A DNA stretch of 56,455 nucleotides from an uncultured Gammaproteobacteria bacterium (lineage in GTDB: Bacteria; Pseudomonadota; Gammaproteobacteria; Arenicellales; JAANXG01): assembly GCA_947258495.1 (NCBI GenBank), contig CAMYIN010000023.1:1-56455 (forward strand), written 5' to 3'. Below are positions 8,838 through 18,937 of this stretch, piece after piece. Both the position numbers and the translations under genes were made by a program. How positions within the stretch are numbered: the stretch's first letter is position 1; every line of letters starts with the position of its first letter. Below the pieces are notes generated by a model that searched no databases, was not told the DNA's origin, and saw only the letters and a list, made by a program, of their open reading frames with translations.

Positions 8838-11800
8838 CTAACACTTTCTCGCCGCATTGGTCGGCGGTTCCCGCCCGTAAGCGGCCGCGCGTTCTTCGAG
8901 CAGGGTCTTGGCGGTGATCAATTCGGGGGTATTCAAGCCTTCCCTGAACCAGCGGTAGACGGGGGCGACGAGTTCCCCGGCCTCGCCGACTTTACCCAGG
9001 CTGCGCCAGTGGTGCGCGAGGCTCATCGCGGCGCGGAGCTCGAATAGCTTGGCGTGCTGATTGCGGGAGACCTCCAGCGCGCGCCGGAGGCTGGCTTCGC
9101 CGTCGCATGCCGATCCGTCGCCCCGCAGGCACAATTCTCCGCGCATCCGGTGCACTTCCGCCTCCCACCAACGTTCCTCGGTGGCTTCGATAATTTCAAG
9201 GGCACTGTCGAGGCACGAGAACGCTTCATCGACGCGATTCAAGGTAACGAGAGCCTGCGCCTCAAAGTGGAGGGTTATGGGCTTCAACCATCTGTGGTTG
9301 AGTTGGTCCGCTTCGGCGCGTCCCCTGTGTATCTCTTCCAGTGCCGCCTCGGCTTCGCCGAGGGCGGCCAGCGCGCTACCGAGCAGATGCCGACCGAATA
9401 CCACCCATAAAGCCATGGAACGGTCGAGCGCGTTAACGATCAGCCTCTCGGCAACGTCGCGGGCCATCTGCCATTCGTTCTTTAACAGACCGGTAAACGC
9501 CGCATACAGCGTGTAGTACGCCGACGTGTTGGCGTGTTGCAGTTCCTTCGCCAATGCCGCCGCCCTGTTCGCGGCCTCCTGGGAAGCGTCGCGAAGACCC
9601 AGGAACAACAAGGCCATGGACAGGTGCCAGTAGGCGGCCACGCCTTGATCATGTCCGTATAGATGCGCCGAAGCCCGGTCCCGCTCGAGGTCATAAAGCG
9701 CGGCCGCCGTCTCGGCGTGTGCACGGGCGGTCTCAAACCGACCCAGGACGTTGTGAGCCGCCGCGGATACACGGTGGGATACGAGCTTTGACATGGGGTC
9801 GTCCTGGTGCGCGGCGCGGGCGAGCATCTCTTCGGCAACGTCCAGATTCCTCTGCAACTTCGCCTGATTGAGGTAGCACATGGACAGTCCGTGAAGGACC
9901 GCAAACTGCCGCGGGTCGTCGCCGACCTGGTCGAGAATCTCCCGCCCCCGGACATAGGCCTGTTCGGTCTCGGTCGAGGAATAGCCCCGCACGGCGATGC
10001 TTGCCGTTCCCAGGCTGATCTGCATATCGAGCTCCAGACTGTTGGCGTCGGGGACGCCCTGTAATTGCTTCATGACCTCCAGGCCCTGGGTGAGATGGGC
10101 GATGGCTTCGTGGTTCGCCGAACGGGCGATGGCCCGCCGCCCCGCGCGGAGCCAGAACGGCGCCGCCTGCTCGGGCAACGCCGCCTGGGTGAAGTGATGC
10201 GCAAGCACCTCCGGTTCATTCTCCACCCGCTGTGGAAATTGCGTTCGCAGGGCCTCCGCGATCTGCGCATGAATCTGCTGACGGCGCGCGCGCAGCAGCG
10301 TCTCGTACGCCGTGTCCTGTATCAATGCATGCTTGAACACGTAGGTCGCATCGGGAGGCACACCGCGACGAAACACAATCTCCGATTCGCTCAACCGCGC
10401 CAACGCTCTCTCGAGGTTAGCTTCGTCCAAGGGCGCCACCGCCCGCATCAGTGCATGAGGGAACTCCCTGCCGATGGCCGCCCCGATCTGGCTGATTTCC
10501 TTGACCCCTTCCAGGCGATCGAGGCGGGCCATGAGCGAATCCTGCAGGGTGGAGGGAATCGCCAGCTGTCCCAGCTGTTCGGTCAGGATGTATTGACGAC
10601 CCTGCCGCATCAGAAACCCCGACTCCAACACCGTCTTCGTCAACTCCTCGATAAACAGGGGAACTCCGTCGGTCTTCGAGATGATCCGCTCGGTGACCTG
10701 TTCCGGGAGCGAGAGGCCTCCGGTCAGGCTGTCGATGAGCTCGACGCCGGCTTTCCGGCTCAGCCTGTTCAGCGCCAACACCGTCGAATGCGCATGCCCC
10801 GTCCAGCGCGCCTCGAAATCGGGGCGATGCGTTATGACGACCAATCCGCGTAGCCCTGCCGTGCGGTCCAGGAGCAGATCCATCTCGTCCCGCGTGGTCG
10901 GATCGATCCAATGCGCATCTTCGAACACGAACAACACCGGGCGCCGCGCCGCCAATCCCTCGAACAATCCGACCAACGCGTGCAACGTCTTTTGTTTCTG
11001 CTCCTGGGGCGTCAGATTGAGTGGCGGGAAACGATCGTCGGTGGGTATTGACAGCAGCGAGGTAAATATCGGCAGTTCGTCCGCCGAGGGCGACGACTGC
11101 TCCAGTAGGGCCGTGAGCTTGTCAAGTTTCTGCGCAGCGGAATCCTCCTGAGCGAATCCAGCCGCAAACGACAGTTGTTGGATCGCCGGATAGAGAGGGC
11201 TGTTGACGTGGTGCGGCGAACATTGGTAGTGGATCCGGGTGCAGTCTTCGTCTCGCAAGCGCTCCCTCAGCGTGGCCGTGATGCGCGATTTACCGATACC
11301 GGCTTCGCCGGAGAGCAGCACGATCTGACCCTCCCCCGCCTTGGCCAGACGCCATCGATCGAGAAGCGATTCCACCTCCTGCTCGCGACCGACGAACTTC
11401 GCCAACCGGCCCGTGTGGGTCGCCCCGAAGCGGGTCTCCACCACACGCTCCCCCCGCACCCGCCAGGCACGCACCGACGCGGAAATGCCTTTGAGCGTTT
11501 GCGGTCCGAGGTCCTGATAATCGAACTGCTCGCCCAGCAGTTCCCGAGTTCCGGCGCTGATGATGACCGAGTCGGCCGGCGCCGCTTCCTGCAGACGCGC
11601 GGCGAGGTTGGGCGTCTCACCGACCGCCGCCTGTTCCTGTGCAGCGCCTTCGCCGATGATGTCTCCGACTACGACCAAACCCGTCGCTACACCGATCCGG
11701 ATCGCCAGCGAGCGTGCAGAATCCACGTTCAGGTCCCTGACGGAATCGACGATAGCCAGAGCAGAACGCACCGCGCGCTCCGCGTCGTCCTCGTGCGCAC

Positions 11801-12245
11801 GCGGAAATCCGAAGTACACCAAGATGCCGTCGCCCAGATACTTGGCAACATAGCCGCCGAATCGCGAGACCGCACCCGCGCAGACATCCTGATAAGCGAG
11901 TATGATTTCGCGATAGTCTTCCGGATCGAGCTCTTCTGCGAGCGACGTCGAACCGACGAGATCGCAGAACAACACCGTTAACTGCCGCCGCTCCGCCTCG
12001 ACGGTGGAAACCACGCTTTCTGCGGAGACGGGGGCAGCGGTCGCCGGGACATCCGTGCCGCTAGTCCCGCGCAGCGAAGCAATGGCCTTATTGATCTTCT
12101 TTCTATGACCCAGAGATATTCCGAGTTCTTTCAGATCCTGATCGGTGAGCTCCGGCAGAACTTCGTCGTCGATGTCGTTTTCAGAGAACAGGGCGGTGTA
12201 TTGCTCGAGACCGAGTTTCCGCAGCCACTGCGCCAAGTTCGTCAT
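8838..12245 (-). CDS. SAM-domain adenylate cyclase with AAA/STAND ATPase and TPR repeats
   Basis: This is a 1135-residue multidomain protein. An N-terminal SAM domain (about 1-62, WLRKLGLEQYTALF) is followed by a class III cyclase domain (about 85-265) with metal Asp in LFCDLVGST, KYLGDG and the NLAAR transition-state motif. A STAND/AAA-type ATPase follows with Walker A GEAGIGKS (about 313-320) and Walker B LFVFEDAHW (about 443). The C-terminal half is helical TPR-like repeats. It is a known bacterial architecture in which the ATPase/TPR part is thought to sense ligands or partners and gate the cyclase. The product is probably cAMP. The ATG at 12245 is chosen because the SAM domain begins there. 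The frame extends 23 codons further without homology. It is probably its own transcription unit. Confidence 0.9.
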   Translation of the reverse strand: MTNLAQWLRKLGLEQYTALFSENDIDDEVLPELTDQDLKELGISLGHRKKINKAIASLRGTSGTDVPATAAPVSAESVVSTVEAERRQLTVLFCDLVGSTSLAEELDPEDYREIILAYQDVCAGAVSRFGGYVAKYLGDGILVYFGFPRAHEDDAERAVRSALAIVDSVRDLNVDSARSLAIRIGVATGLVVVGDIIGEGAAQEQAAVGETPNLAARLQEAAPADSVIISAGTRELLGEQFDYQDLGPQTLKGISASVRAWRVRGERVVETRFGATHTGRLAKFVGREQEVESLLDRWRLAKAGEGQIVLLSGEAGIGKSRITATLRERLRDEDCTRIHYQCSPHHVNSPLYPAIQQLSFAAGFAQEDSAAQKLDKLTALLEQSSPSADELPIFTSLLSIPTDDRFPPLNLTPQEQKQKTLHALVGLFEGLAARRPVLFVFEDAHWIDPTTRDEMDLLLDRTAGLRGLVVITHRPDFEARWTGHAHSTVLALNRLSRKAGVELIDSLTGGLSLPEQVTERIISKTDGVPLFIEELTKTVLESGFLMRQGRQYILTEQLGQLAIPSTLQDSLMARLDRLEGVKEISQIGAAIGREFPHALMRAVAPLDEANLERALARLSESEIVFRRGVPPDATYVFKHALIQDTAYETLLRARRQQIHAQIAEALRTQFPQRVENEPEVLAHHFTQAALPEQAAPFWLRAGRRAIARSANHEAIAHLTQGLEVMKQLQGVPDANSLELDMQISLGTASIAVRGYSSTETEQAYVRGREILDQVGDDPRQFAVLHGLSMCYLNQAKLQRNLDVAEEMLARAAHQDDPMSKLVSHRVSAAAHNVLGRFETARAHAETAAALYDLERDRASAHLYGHDQGVAAYWHLSMALLFLGLRDASQEAANRAAALAKELQHANTSAYYTLYAAFTGLLKNEWQMARDVAERLIVNALDRSMALWVVFGRHLLGSALAALGEAEAALEEIHRGRAEADQLNHRWLKPITLHFEAQALVTLNRVDEAFSCLDSALEIIEATEERWWEAEVHRMRGELCLRGDGSACDGEASLRRALEVSRNQHAKLFELRAAMSLAHHWRSLGKVGEAGELVAPVYRWFREGLNTPELITAKTLLEERAAAYGREPPTNAARKC

Positions 12246-12648
12246 TTGCGTTGTCTCTATTCTGATAGAACGACGCGTTGTTTCCGCAAGCCCCGTTACG
12301 GCGCCGGTACGCACACAATAAATCCCTTATCGAATTCGGTTGAATGGTGCGGCGATCGACGCGTCGAATAATACGTATTGACAACTTATTGCACGACCGG
12401 TTGCCGCAACGAAGGTCCGTTTTCGATGGGTCGACGGCAAACACGTACAGCTCGCGGGGCTGGATCACAACGCCCGGCGGAGTTCGCGACCCGATATTTC
12501 CAGGTCCGCGCACAGGTATGGTAAAAACCAGCCTGACGATCAGGATGCGAACGCAGCATGAGATGCCGATCGCGGCGTCCCGGATTTTGCGCAGAGAGCG
12601 ATCGGCTCGGTGCTGGCGGTTCGCCAAACAATTCCGTGAGAGGAATCA
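12246..12648. other. 403-bp divergent intergenic region
   Basis: This gap separates the divergent SAM-cyclase and SPOR genes, so it should hold promoters for both. It contains a perfect 10-bp palindrome AATACGTATT (12370-12379) followed directly by TTGACA-like sequence, but I find no well-spaced -10 box. An open frame at 12344-12652 is Arg-rich, overlaps the SPOR start and resembles nothing, so I do not call it. Confidence 0.4.
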
Positions 12649-13389
12649 ATGAAAGAGCGAATGACACCGAAGCTGAGCCCGCACAACACGAACGAAAACG
12701 CCGAACCCGAGAAGGCCTCGGTTTCCGGCGCCAACCCCGCCGCGCCCGACACGCGCGGTCCATCCAAAGCGGCTGGTTCAGGCGTAGTGCAATGGGGATT
12801 GCTCGTCTTCGCCGTTGCAGGCATCGTCGGATTCGGATTCCACACGCTGGAATTGAGCGAACGCCTGGAACGCTTGGAGCAGTCGGTGAGCACATGGGAA
12901 ACCAGAAATACCAACGCCGACGACAGCTCCGCCCGCATCAGCACGGCGATGTCGGCCTTGACCGAACGCCTAGCCGCCGTTGAAAACAAGCAGGATGCGA
13001 TCGCGGCGTCGGTCAGCACCGCGGCCACACAGACCGATTTACAGGCGGCTGTCGAAACCGTCGAGACCCGCTTGCGGGCGTTGAAAGACCGTGTTTCGGC
13101 GGCCACCGCAACGCAGCAAACAACTGCTACCAAGCCTGCGCCGGCGGTGCGCCCGACATGGGTAATCCACCTCGCGACGCTTTCGGATGTCGGCGCCGCG
13201 GAAAAATTCGTAGCCAGAGCCAAAGACCTGGGCATCGAAATTCAGCGGGAAGACGTCACCGTCAACGAAAGGCCGATGTATCGCATGTCAATAGTGAACA
13301 TCGCGTCCTACGACCAGGCGGAAAAGCTCGCCGCCAGGGCGCAGCAACAGTTGAGATTGGCGCAAAAACCCTGGATCGCGGAACAATAA
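12649..13389 (+). CDS. SPOR domain-containing membrane protein
   Basis: This is a 246-residue bitopic protein. A Pro/Ala/Asn-rich cytoplasmic tail (1-45) is followed by one transmembrane helix at about 46-66 (VVQWGLLVFAVAGIVGFGF). A coiled-coil-like region of repeated Leu/Glu and Ala (about 67-155) leads to a C-terminal SPOR-type fold (about 163-240, starting WVIHLATLSDVGAAEKFVAR). SPOR domains bind denuded glycan strands at the division septum. The topology (short cytoplasmic N-terminus, periplasmic coiled coil and SPOR) fits a septal cell-envelope protein. A good ribosome binding site (GAGAGGAATCA) precedes the ATG. There is no operon partner: the next gene starts 211 bp later and belongs to acyl-CoA metabolism. 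The SPOR repeat is recognisable but somewhat divergent. Confidence 0.8.
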   Translation: MKERMTPKLSPHNTNENAEPEKASVSGANPAAPDTRGPSKAAGSGVVQWGLLVFAVAGIVGFGFHTLELSERLERLEQSVSTWETRNTNADDSSARISTAMSALTERLAAVENKQDAIAASVSTAATQTDLQAAVETVETRLRALKDRVSAATATQQTTATKPAPAVRPTWVIHLATLSDVGAAEKFVARAKDLGIEIQREDVTVNERPMYRMSIVNIASYDQAEKLAARAQQQLRLAQKPWIAEQ

Positions 13390-13600
13390 CCACAAGCATC
13401 GGGGGCAGGGACCCCGGGACCGGCCCGCTCGGGCGGAGTGGCCGGCCACCCACCGGCGAGGCTCGGCGTCGACCCGCGTTCACGGCGGCGTTTCGCACCG
13501 CGGGGGCTAAAGCCGACTGCCGCCGAGCCATCGATATTCATCTTGTTTTTCGCGCCCCTACTCTTGTATCTTGCAGCCTGCTTCTCGGCGCGCACCGGCC

Positions 13601-14386
13601 ATGCCCGACACGCTCACCCTAGACATCGACGCCCGTGGAACCGCCTCGGTCACGCTCGACCGTCCCGAAGTGCACAACGCGCTCAACGGCGCGCTCATCA
13701 ATGAGTTGCACGATGTATTGACGACATTGAAGGGCGACCGATCCGTGCGCGTGATCGTGCTCGGCGGCAACGGCAAGAGCTTTTCCGCCGGCGCCGATCT
13801 CACCTGGATGCGCAACATGGCACAGGCCTCGGAAGAGGAGAACTTCCAAGACGCAATGCGCCTCGCAGAGTTGCTGGGATGCCTCGATCGGGCGCCAAAA
13901 CCCACCGTCGCGCGTATACACGGCGCGGTCTACGGCGGCGCGATCGGCCTCGTCGCCTGCTGCGATATAGCCGTGGCGTCGGAGCGCGCCCTGTTCAGCC
14001 TCTCCGAAGCCAAGCTGGGGCTGGTGCCGGCGGTGATCAGCCCCTACGTAGTGCGGGCCATCGGTGGGCGCGCCGCGCGCCGCTATTTCCAGAGCGCCGA
14101 ACGCTTCGACGCTGGACAAGCGCTCCATGTGGGCCTGGTGCACGAAGTGGTCGCTGCCGAGAAACTCGACGACACCGTAGCCGACTTGCTGACCCATTTG
14201 TACGACGCCGGGCCGGATGCGCAAGCCGCGGCGAAGAAACTCATACAAGAGGTGGAAGGCGCCCGTATTGACGACGACCTGGTGCAGGACACCGCGCGGA
14301 CCAACGCCCGCATGCGCAACACCGGGGAGGGCCGGGAGGGCATACGTGCGTTCCTGGAAAAACGCCGTCCGTCATGGCGAAAATGA
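13601..14386 (+). CDS. liuC: Methylglutaconyl-CoA hydratase (enoyl-CoA hydratase family)
   Basis: This is a 261-residue crotonase-fold enzyme, predicted to hydrate 3-methylglutaconyl-CoA to HMG-CoA in leucine degradation. The oxyanion-hole segment is SAGADLTWM (about 62-70). The second active-site segment reads [14 protein letters not shown], followed by [17 protein letters not shown]. This Gly/Val form with the later Glu136 is characteristic of the LiuC branch rather than generic FadB-type hydratases. The next gene is HMG-CoA lyase, which uses its product and overlaps it by 4 to 13 bp, strongly supporting the assignment. The ATG at 13601 matches the family N-terminus. A TTG at 13571 is in frame but adds non-homologous residues. 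The isovaleryl-CoA dehydrogenase and methylcrotonyl-CoA carboxylase genes of this pathway are not in the window. Confidence 0.9.
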   Translation: MPDTLTLDIDARGTASVTLDRPEVHNALNGALINELHDVLTTLKGDRSVRVIVLGGNGKSFSAGADLTWMRNMAQASEEENFQDAMRLAELLGCLDRAPKPTVARIHGAVYGGAIGLVACCDIAVASERALFSLSEAKLGLVPAVISPYVVRAIGGRAARRYFQSAERFDAGQALHVGLVHEVVAAEKLDDTVADLLTHLYDAGPDAQAAAKKLIQEVEGARIDDDLVQDTARTNARMRNTGEGREGIRAFLEKRRPSWRK

Positions 14387-15294
14387 AGCTGCCGCGCCGC
14401 GTCGAGTTGGTCGAGGTCGGCCCGCGTGACGGTCTGCAGAACGAATCCCGATCCGTACCCACCGCGGTAAAGATAGAATTGATCGACCGACTCACCGCCG
14501 CCGGTCTGCCGGTGATCGAGGCGGGCAGCTTTGTGTCTCCGAAGTGGATTCCGCAATTGCAGGATACCGCCGACGTGCTCGCCGGGATTCGGCGTAAGGA
14601 TACGGTGCGTTACCCGGTGCTGGTACCCAATATGAAAGGCTTCCAACGCGCTCTGGCCGCGGGCGCGCGCGAGATCGCGGTGTTCGCCGCGGCCTCCGAG
14701 ACCTTTACCCACAAGAACATCAACTGCGGCATCGATGAGAGCCTGGAACGTTTCGAAGACGTCTGCCGCGCGGCGAACCAGAACCGTATTGCGGTACGCG
14801 GCTACGTCTCCTGTGTGCTGGGCTGTCCCTACGAGGGCGAGATCGCGCCGGCCGCGGTGGCGCGCGTCGCCGAGCGCCTGCGCGATATGGGTTGCTACCA
14901 GATCTCGCTCGGCGACACAATCGGCGTCGGCACTCCGATCAAGACCCAGGAGATGATCGAGGCCGCGGCCGCACGCGTAGCGGTAGAAACGCTGGCGGTG
15001 CATTTTCACGACACCTACGGTCAGGCGCTCGCGAATCTCCTGACCGCCCTGCAGCTCGACGTCGCCGCCGTGGACTGCGCCGTGTCGGGGCTGGGCGGTT
15101 GCCCTTATGCCACCGGGGCCTCGGGTAACGTTGCCACCGAAGACGTGCTCTACATGCTCAACGGCCTCGGTGTCGAGACCGGCGTCGACATGGGCGCCCT
15201 GCTCGAGGCTTCACGGTTCATATCCGACGTCCTCGGTCGCGAGCCGGTATCCAGAGCGGCGCGAGCGTTGCTGCGTCACGAACAACGAGCTTGA
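14374..15294 (+). CDS. liuE: Hydroxymethylglutaryl-CoA lyase
   Basis: The protein (306 residues) cleaves HMG-CoA to acetoacetate and acetyl-CoA, the last step of leucine breakdown. Family residues are visible: R18-D19 in [10 protein letters not shown]49, H210/H212 in HFHDTYG (metal ligands), the signature loop [15 protein letters not shown] with catalytic C243, and N252. Length and domain match typical MvaB/LiuE enzymes. It overlaps the upstream hydratase. If the second ATG (14383) is used, the junction is a classic ATGA overlap and the N-terminus (MKLPRR) fits the family better. Either start implies translational coupling. It ends 13 bp before the convergent thioesterase gene. Acetoacetate from this step could feed the acetoacetyl-CoA synthetase and 3-hydroxybutyrate dehydrogenase elsewhere in the window. 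Confidence 0.95.
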   Translation: MAKMKLPRRVELVEVGPRDGLQNESRSVPTAVKIELIDRLTAAGLPVIEAGSFVSPKWIPQLQDTADVLAGIRRKDTVRYPVLVPNMKGFQRALAAGAREIAVFAAASETFTHKNINCGIDESLERFEDVCRAANQNRIAVRGYVSCVLGCPYEGEIAPAAVARVAERLRDMGCYQISLGDTIGVGTPIKTQEMIEAAAARVAVETLAVHFHDTYGQALANLLTALQLDVAAVDCAVSGLGGCPYATGASGNVATEDVLYMLNGLGVETGVDMGALLEASRFISDVLGREPVSRAARALLRHEQRA

Positions 15295-15307
15295 CTGCGT
15301 CTAGCCG

Positions 15308-15738
<431 letters not shown>

Positions 15739-15742
<4 letters not shown>

Positions 15743-17385
15743 GCACCCGACTCCGTGGTCGCCTCGTCCAGGCTCCTCAACTCCATGCGCCGAACCTTGC
15801 CGGTCGTGGTCATCGGCATCTCGTCGATGAACGCGATCCTGCGCGGGTACTCGTGGGCCGCGAGACGCGATTTCACCGATTCCTGAATGTCGCGCTCGAG
15901 CGCCTCGCTCGCGGCGTGGCCCTCGGCCAGCACGATATAGGCCTTGATGACGCTGCCGCGCAGGGCGTCGGGGCTGCCGATCACCGCCGCCTGCGCCACC
16001 GCCGGATGCTTGAGCAGGCAGTCCTCGATCTCACCCGGCCCGACGCGGTGTCCCGCGGTGGAGATGACGTCGTCCTTGCGGCCCACGAACCAGAGATAGC
16101 CGTCCTCGTCGCGATAGCCGACGTCGCCGGTGCAGAACCAGTCTCCGAGACATTTCTCCCGCGTCGCCGCGTCGTTGTTCCAGTACCCCAGAAACATTAC
16201 CGGATCGCCGTGGCGCCGCGCCGCCAGTTCGCCGTTCTCGCCGGCCGGCAACTCGTTGCCGTCGTCGTCGATCACCGAGACCTCGTGTCCCGGGTAGGGC
16301 CTGCCCATGGATCCGGGTTTCACCGGCATGATCGGCGCGCAGTTGCCGACCAGATAATTGAACTCGGTCTGCCCCCACATCTCGTTGATCTCCACGCCGA
16401 GGTCCTGCCTGCCCCACTGGTAGACCTCCGCGCCCACGGATTCCCCCGCAGACATGACCGCGCGCAGCGCCAGCTCGTATTTGTTTCGCACCCCATCGAG
16501 CTGCCGCATCATTTTGAGCGCCGTCGGTGGAATGAAGGCGTTGGTCACGGCGTATTTCTCCATCAATCCATACGCGCGTTCCGGATCGAACTTGCCACCC
16601 TCGAAGGCGACGATCGGTCTGCCGTAGTACCAGCTCGGCAACAGACCGTCCAATAGCCCGCCGGTCCAGGCCCAGTCGGCCGGGGTCCAGAAGACGTCGC
16701 GGGCTTCGGGAAAAAAATTCTGCGACATCTCGAATCCCGGGAGGTTGCCGATCAAAGAGCGATGCGCAACCAGGGCTCCCTTCGGAGGACCCGTGGTCCC
16801 GGAGGTGTAGATCAACAACGCCGCTTCGTCTGCCCCGGTGTCCACGATGGCGCGTTGTTCCGCCCCCGCTTCCATCAGCCGCCAGAAATCTCCGCTTTCG
16901 GTTCCGCGATCGCAGTTGATCACCCGCACCAGGCTGGGGAGTCGGTCCTGCAGGTCCCGTATCATCGGCACGTGGCGGCCGCGGGTGATGACCGCTTTGG
17001 CGCCGCTGTCCCGCAGGCGATATTCGATGGCGTCGGGTCCGAAGAGGATGGAGAGCGGCAGCGCCACCGCGCCGAGCTTGTAGAGCGCGACGTGCGAGAC
17101 CGCGGTTTCGACGCGCTGCGGCAGGACGATGCCCACGCGGTCGCCCTTCTCGATGCCGAGCGCCGCCAGGGCGTTGGCCAAGCGGTTGGAGAGCGACCTT
17201 ATATCGCCGAAGGTGTAGGTCGCGACGTCCCCGTCTGCATTCTCGTAGAACAGGGCGGGCCGCTCCGACAACGCCGCGTGTTTATCGCAGACTTCGAAAG
17301 CGATGTTGCAGCGTTCGGGAATCCGCCAATGGAACTCACGGCGTATACGGTCGAAATCGCGGGACTTCGGTTCTATCAAACGCAT
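15739..17385 (-). CDS. Acyl-CoA synthetase, AMP-forming (acetyl/medium-chain type)
   Basis: This is a 548-residue member of the ANL superfamily that activates a carboxylic acid to acyl-AMP and then acyl-CoA. Visible motifs are the P-loop-like [15 protein letters not shown], the MWGQTEFN segment, [20 protein letters not shown] and the C-terminal TTTGKVRR with the catalytic Lys. The overall layout fits the acetyl-/medium-chain acyl-CoA synthetase branch (COG0365). The ATG at 17385 is chosen because of a well-placed GGAGA and because the homologous region starts there. The frame is open 30 codons further. It is upstream of and overlapping the thioesterase, and divergent from the crotonase gene at 17551. 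The substrate is unknown, probably a short or branched acid given the neighbourhood. Confidence 0.9.
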
Positions 17386-17489
17386 GGCGTTCTCCACTCG
17401 ACGGACGAAGCTTAACGTAATCCCGGTGGCAGGCGAATCCCCGCCTTGGCGGTCTCGGTGTAACCTCGTCGTCACATCGGCCGCATCAC

Positions 17490-17518
17490 TTGCAACGGCA
17501 AATCGGCGGGCGCAGAAT
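17490..17518 (+). promoter_or_regulatory. Candidate sigma70 promoter for the crotonase gene
   Basis: TTGCAA at 17490-17495 and CAGAAT at 17513-17518 are separated by 17 bp, each matching four of six consensus positions. The pair is 32 bp upstream of the start at 17551. This is weak evidence, based on pattern only. Confidence 0.3.
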
Positions 17519-17550
17519 GAGACCAGGCAACAGCACTGGACACGGTCTGC

Positions 17551-18357
17551 ATGAACACTTCTGAATCCGCGCTCGCCGAAGAGGCCGTTTTATGCCGCCG
17601 GGACGACGCCGGCATCGCCACCCTGACTTTGAATCGCCCCAGGCAGTACAACGCCCTGTCCGAGGAGTTGCTCACCGACCTGCAGTCCGCACTGGACGCC
17701 ATCAAGACCGACGATTCCGTGCGCGTGGTGCTGTTGGCCGCGAACGGCCACGCCTTCTGCGCCGGCCACGATTTGAAGCAGATGCGCTCGAGGCCCGAAC
17801 AGGCCTACTACCGGGAACTGTTCGGGCAGTGCAGCCGCATGATGCTGAGCCTCGTCGAGCTGCCGCAGCCGGTCATTGCCCGCGTGCAGGGACTCGCCAC
17901 GGCGGCGGGATGCCAGCTTGTGGCGACCTGCGATCTGGCGATTGCGAGCACGGACGCGGCGTTTGCGGTGTCCGGAGTCAATCTCGGTCTCTTCTGCTCG
18001 ACGCCGGGGGTGGCCTTGAGCCGCAACCTCGCGCGTAAACGCGCCTTCGAGATGCTGATTACCGGGAAGTTCATCGACGCCCAGACCGCGGAGGCGTGGG
18101 GACTGATCAATCAAGCGGTCCCCCCCGAGGCGCTGGACGACGCCGTACAAGCGCTGGCGCGGGACATTGCCGACAAGACGCCGGTGGCCGTGCGTATCGG
18201 CAAAGAGATGTTTTACCGGCAGCTCGGCAGAGACCTGACCGATGCCTACCAGTACTCCTCCGACGTCATGGCCTGCAACATGATGGAGGCCGACACCATC
18301 GAAGGCATCGACGCCTTTCTGGAGAAGCGCACGCCGCGCTGGCACCGGCAGCGGTAA
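17551..18357 (+). CDS. Enoyl-CoA hydratase/isomerase family protein, ECHDC3-like
   Basis: This is a 268-residue crotonase-fold protein. The oxyanion-hole motifs are present (FCAGHDLKQM and GLATAAGCQLVATCDLAIAS). The segment FAVSGVNLGLFCSTPGVALSR, where classical enoyl-CoA hydratases carry the second catalytic Glu, is the form seen in the ECHDC3 subgroup, whose reaction is not settled. It therefore probably binds an acyl-CoA, but simple 2-enoyl-CoA hydration should not be assumed. It starts divergently from the acyl-CoA synthetase operon and ends just before a hairpin that separates it from the convergent MaoC gene. Length and start (ATG at 17551) fit the family. Confidence 0.87.
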   Translation: MNTSESALAEEAVLCRRDDAGIATLTLNRPRQYNALSEELLTDLQSALDAIKTDDSVRVVLLAANGHAFCAGHDLKQMRSRPEQAYYRELFGQCSRMMLSLVELPQPVIARVQGLATAAGCQLVATCDLAIASTDAAFAVSGVNLGLFCSTPGVALSRNLARKRAFEMLITGKFIDAQTAEAWGLINQAVPPEALDDAVQALARDIADKTPVAVRIGKEMFYRQLGRDLTDAYQYSSDVMACNMMEADTIEGIDAFLEKRTPRWHRQR

Positions 18358-18358
18358 C

Positions 18359-18379
18359 GCGCGGGCACAGATCCCGCGC
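18359..18379. terminator. Hairpin between convergent genes
   Basis: GCGCGGG and CCCGCGC form a perfect 7-bp stem with a 7-nt loop, exactly filling the 24-bp gap between two convergent stop codons. There is no clear T-run on either side, so it may pause or protect transcripts rather than terminate alone. The position suggests a bidirectional 3'-end signal. Confidence 0.5.
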
Positions 18380-18381
18380 AT

Positions 18382-18849
18382 TCATCGTGGAGTCCGCTTT
18401 CGGCTCGGCACCCACACCACCCCGGGTCCGCGGACGACGGCTTCGCCCCGGACCCGGCACACGGCATCGAGGTGAACGCGCTGGCTATGTTGATCGATCT
18501 CCACTACCGTCATTGCGGCGGTGACGGTGTCGCCCACCCGGACCGGCTTGAGAAACTCGAGCTGCTGGCTTACGTAGGCCCCTCCCGGACCGGGTAGGCG
18601 CGTGCCCACCAGGGTCGACAACAAACTCGCCGTCAACATGCCGTGGACGATGCGGCCTTCAAAGCGGGTCTGTGCCGCAAATTCTGCATTGAGATGCAGG
18701 GGATTGGTGTCCCCCGACACGCCCGCGTACATGGCGACGTCGGCGTCGGTGATGGTCTTGGCGAAGACCTCGGTCATGCCGGGGGAGAGGTCTTCCAGAT
18801 AGTAGCCGTGCTGTCGGTCGAAGTCCGAGGGCATCCGCGTCATCCGCAT
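18382..18849 (-). CDS. MaoC-like (R)-specific enoyl-CoA hydratase
   Basis: This is a 155-residue single hotdog-domain MaoC/PhaJ-type protein. The active-site pair is visible as D47 and H52 in GDTNPLHLN, with the spacing seen in PhaJ. The following segment (FEGRIVHGMLTASLLSTLVG) is characteristic of the family. Such enzymes hydrate trans-2-enoyl-CoA to (R)-3-hydroxyacyl-CoA, linking beta-oxidation with polyhydroxyalkanoate or other (R)-acyl pools. No PHA synthase gene lies in the window, so that link is inference. It is separated from the acyl-CoA synthetase at 18938 by a short divergent region of about 90 bp. In-frame Met residues at positions 3 and 6 leave the exact start open. Confidence 0.87.
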   Translation of the reverse strand: MRMTRMPSDFDRQHGYYLEDLSPGMTEVFAKTITDADVAMYAGVSGDTNPLHLNAEFAAQTRFEGRIVHGMLTASLLSTLVGTRLPGPGGAYVSQQLEFLKPVRVGDTVTAAMTVVEIDQHSQRVHLDAVCRVRGEAVVRGPGVVWVPSRKRTPR

Positions 18850-18937
18850 CGTGGAGATGGTCTTTTAACCTGCCGGGGTGAATGGTACGTTACGTGTGAA
18901 AAAAGTCATCCGATTTTCTCACCCGGAGGAGCCATAC

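Noticed and set aside
8605-8844. Small minus-strand frame between the SAM-cyclase and hybrid kinase genes
   Set aside because: No ribosome binding site or similarity, and it overlaps the cyclase gene end. The inverted repeat is the only supported feature there.
12344-12652. 102-codon frame upstream of the SPOR gene
   Set aside because: Arg-rich, no ribosome binding site, no family, and it overlaps the SPOR start.
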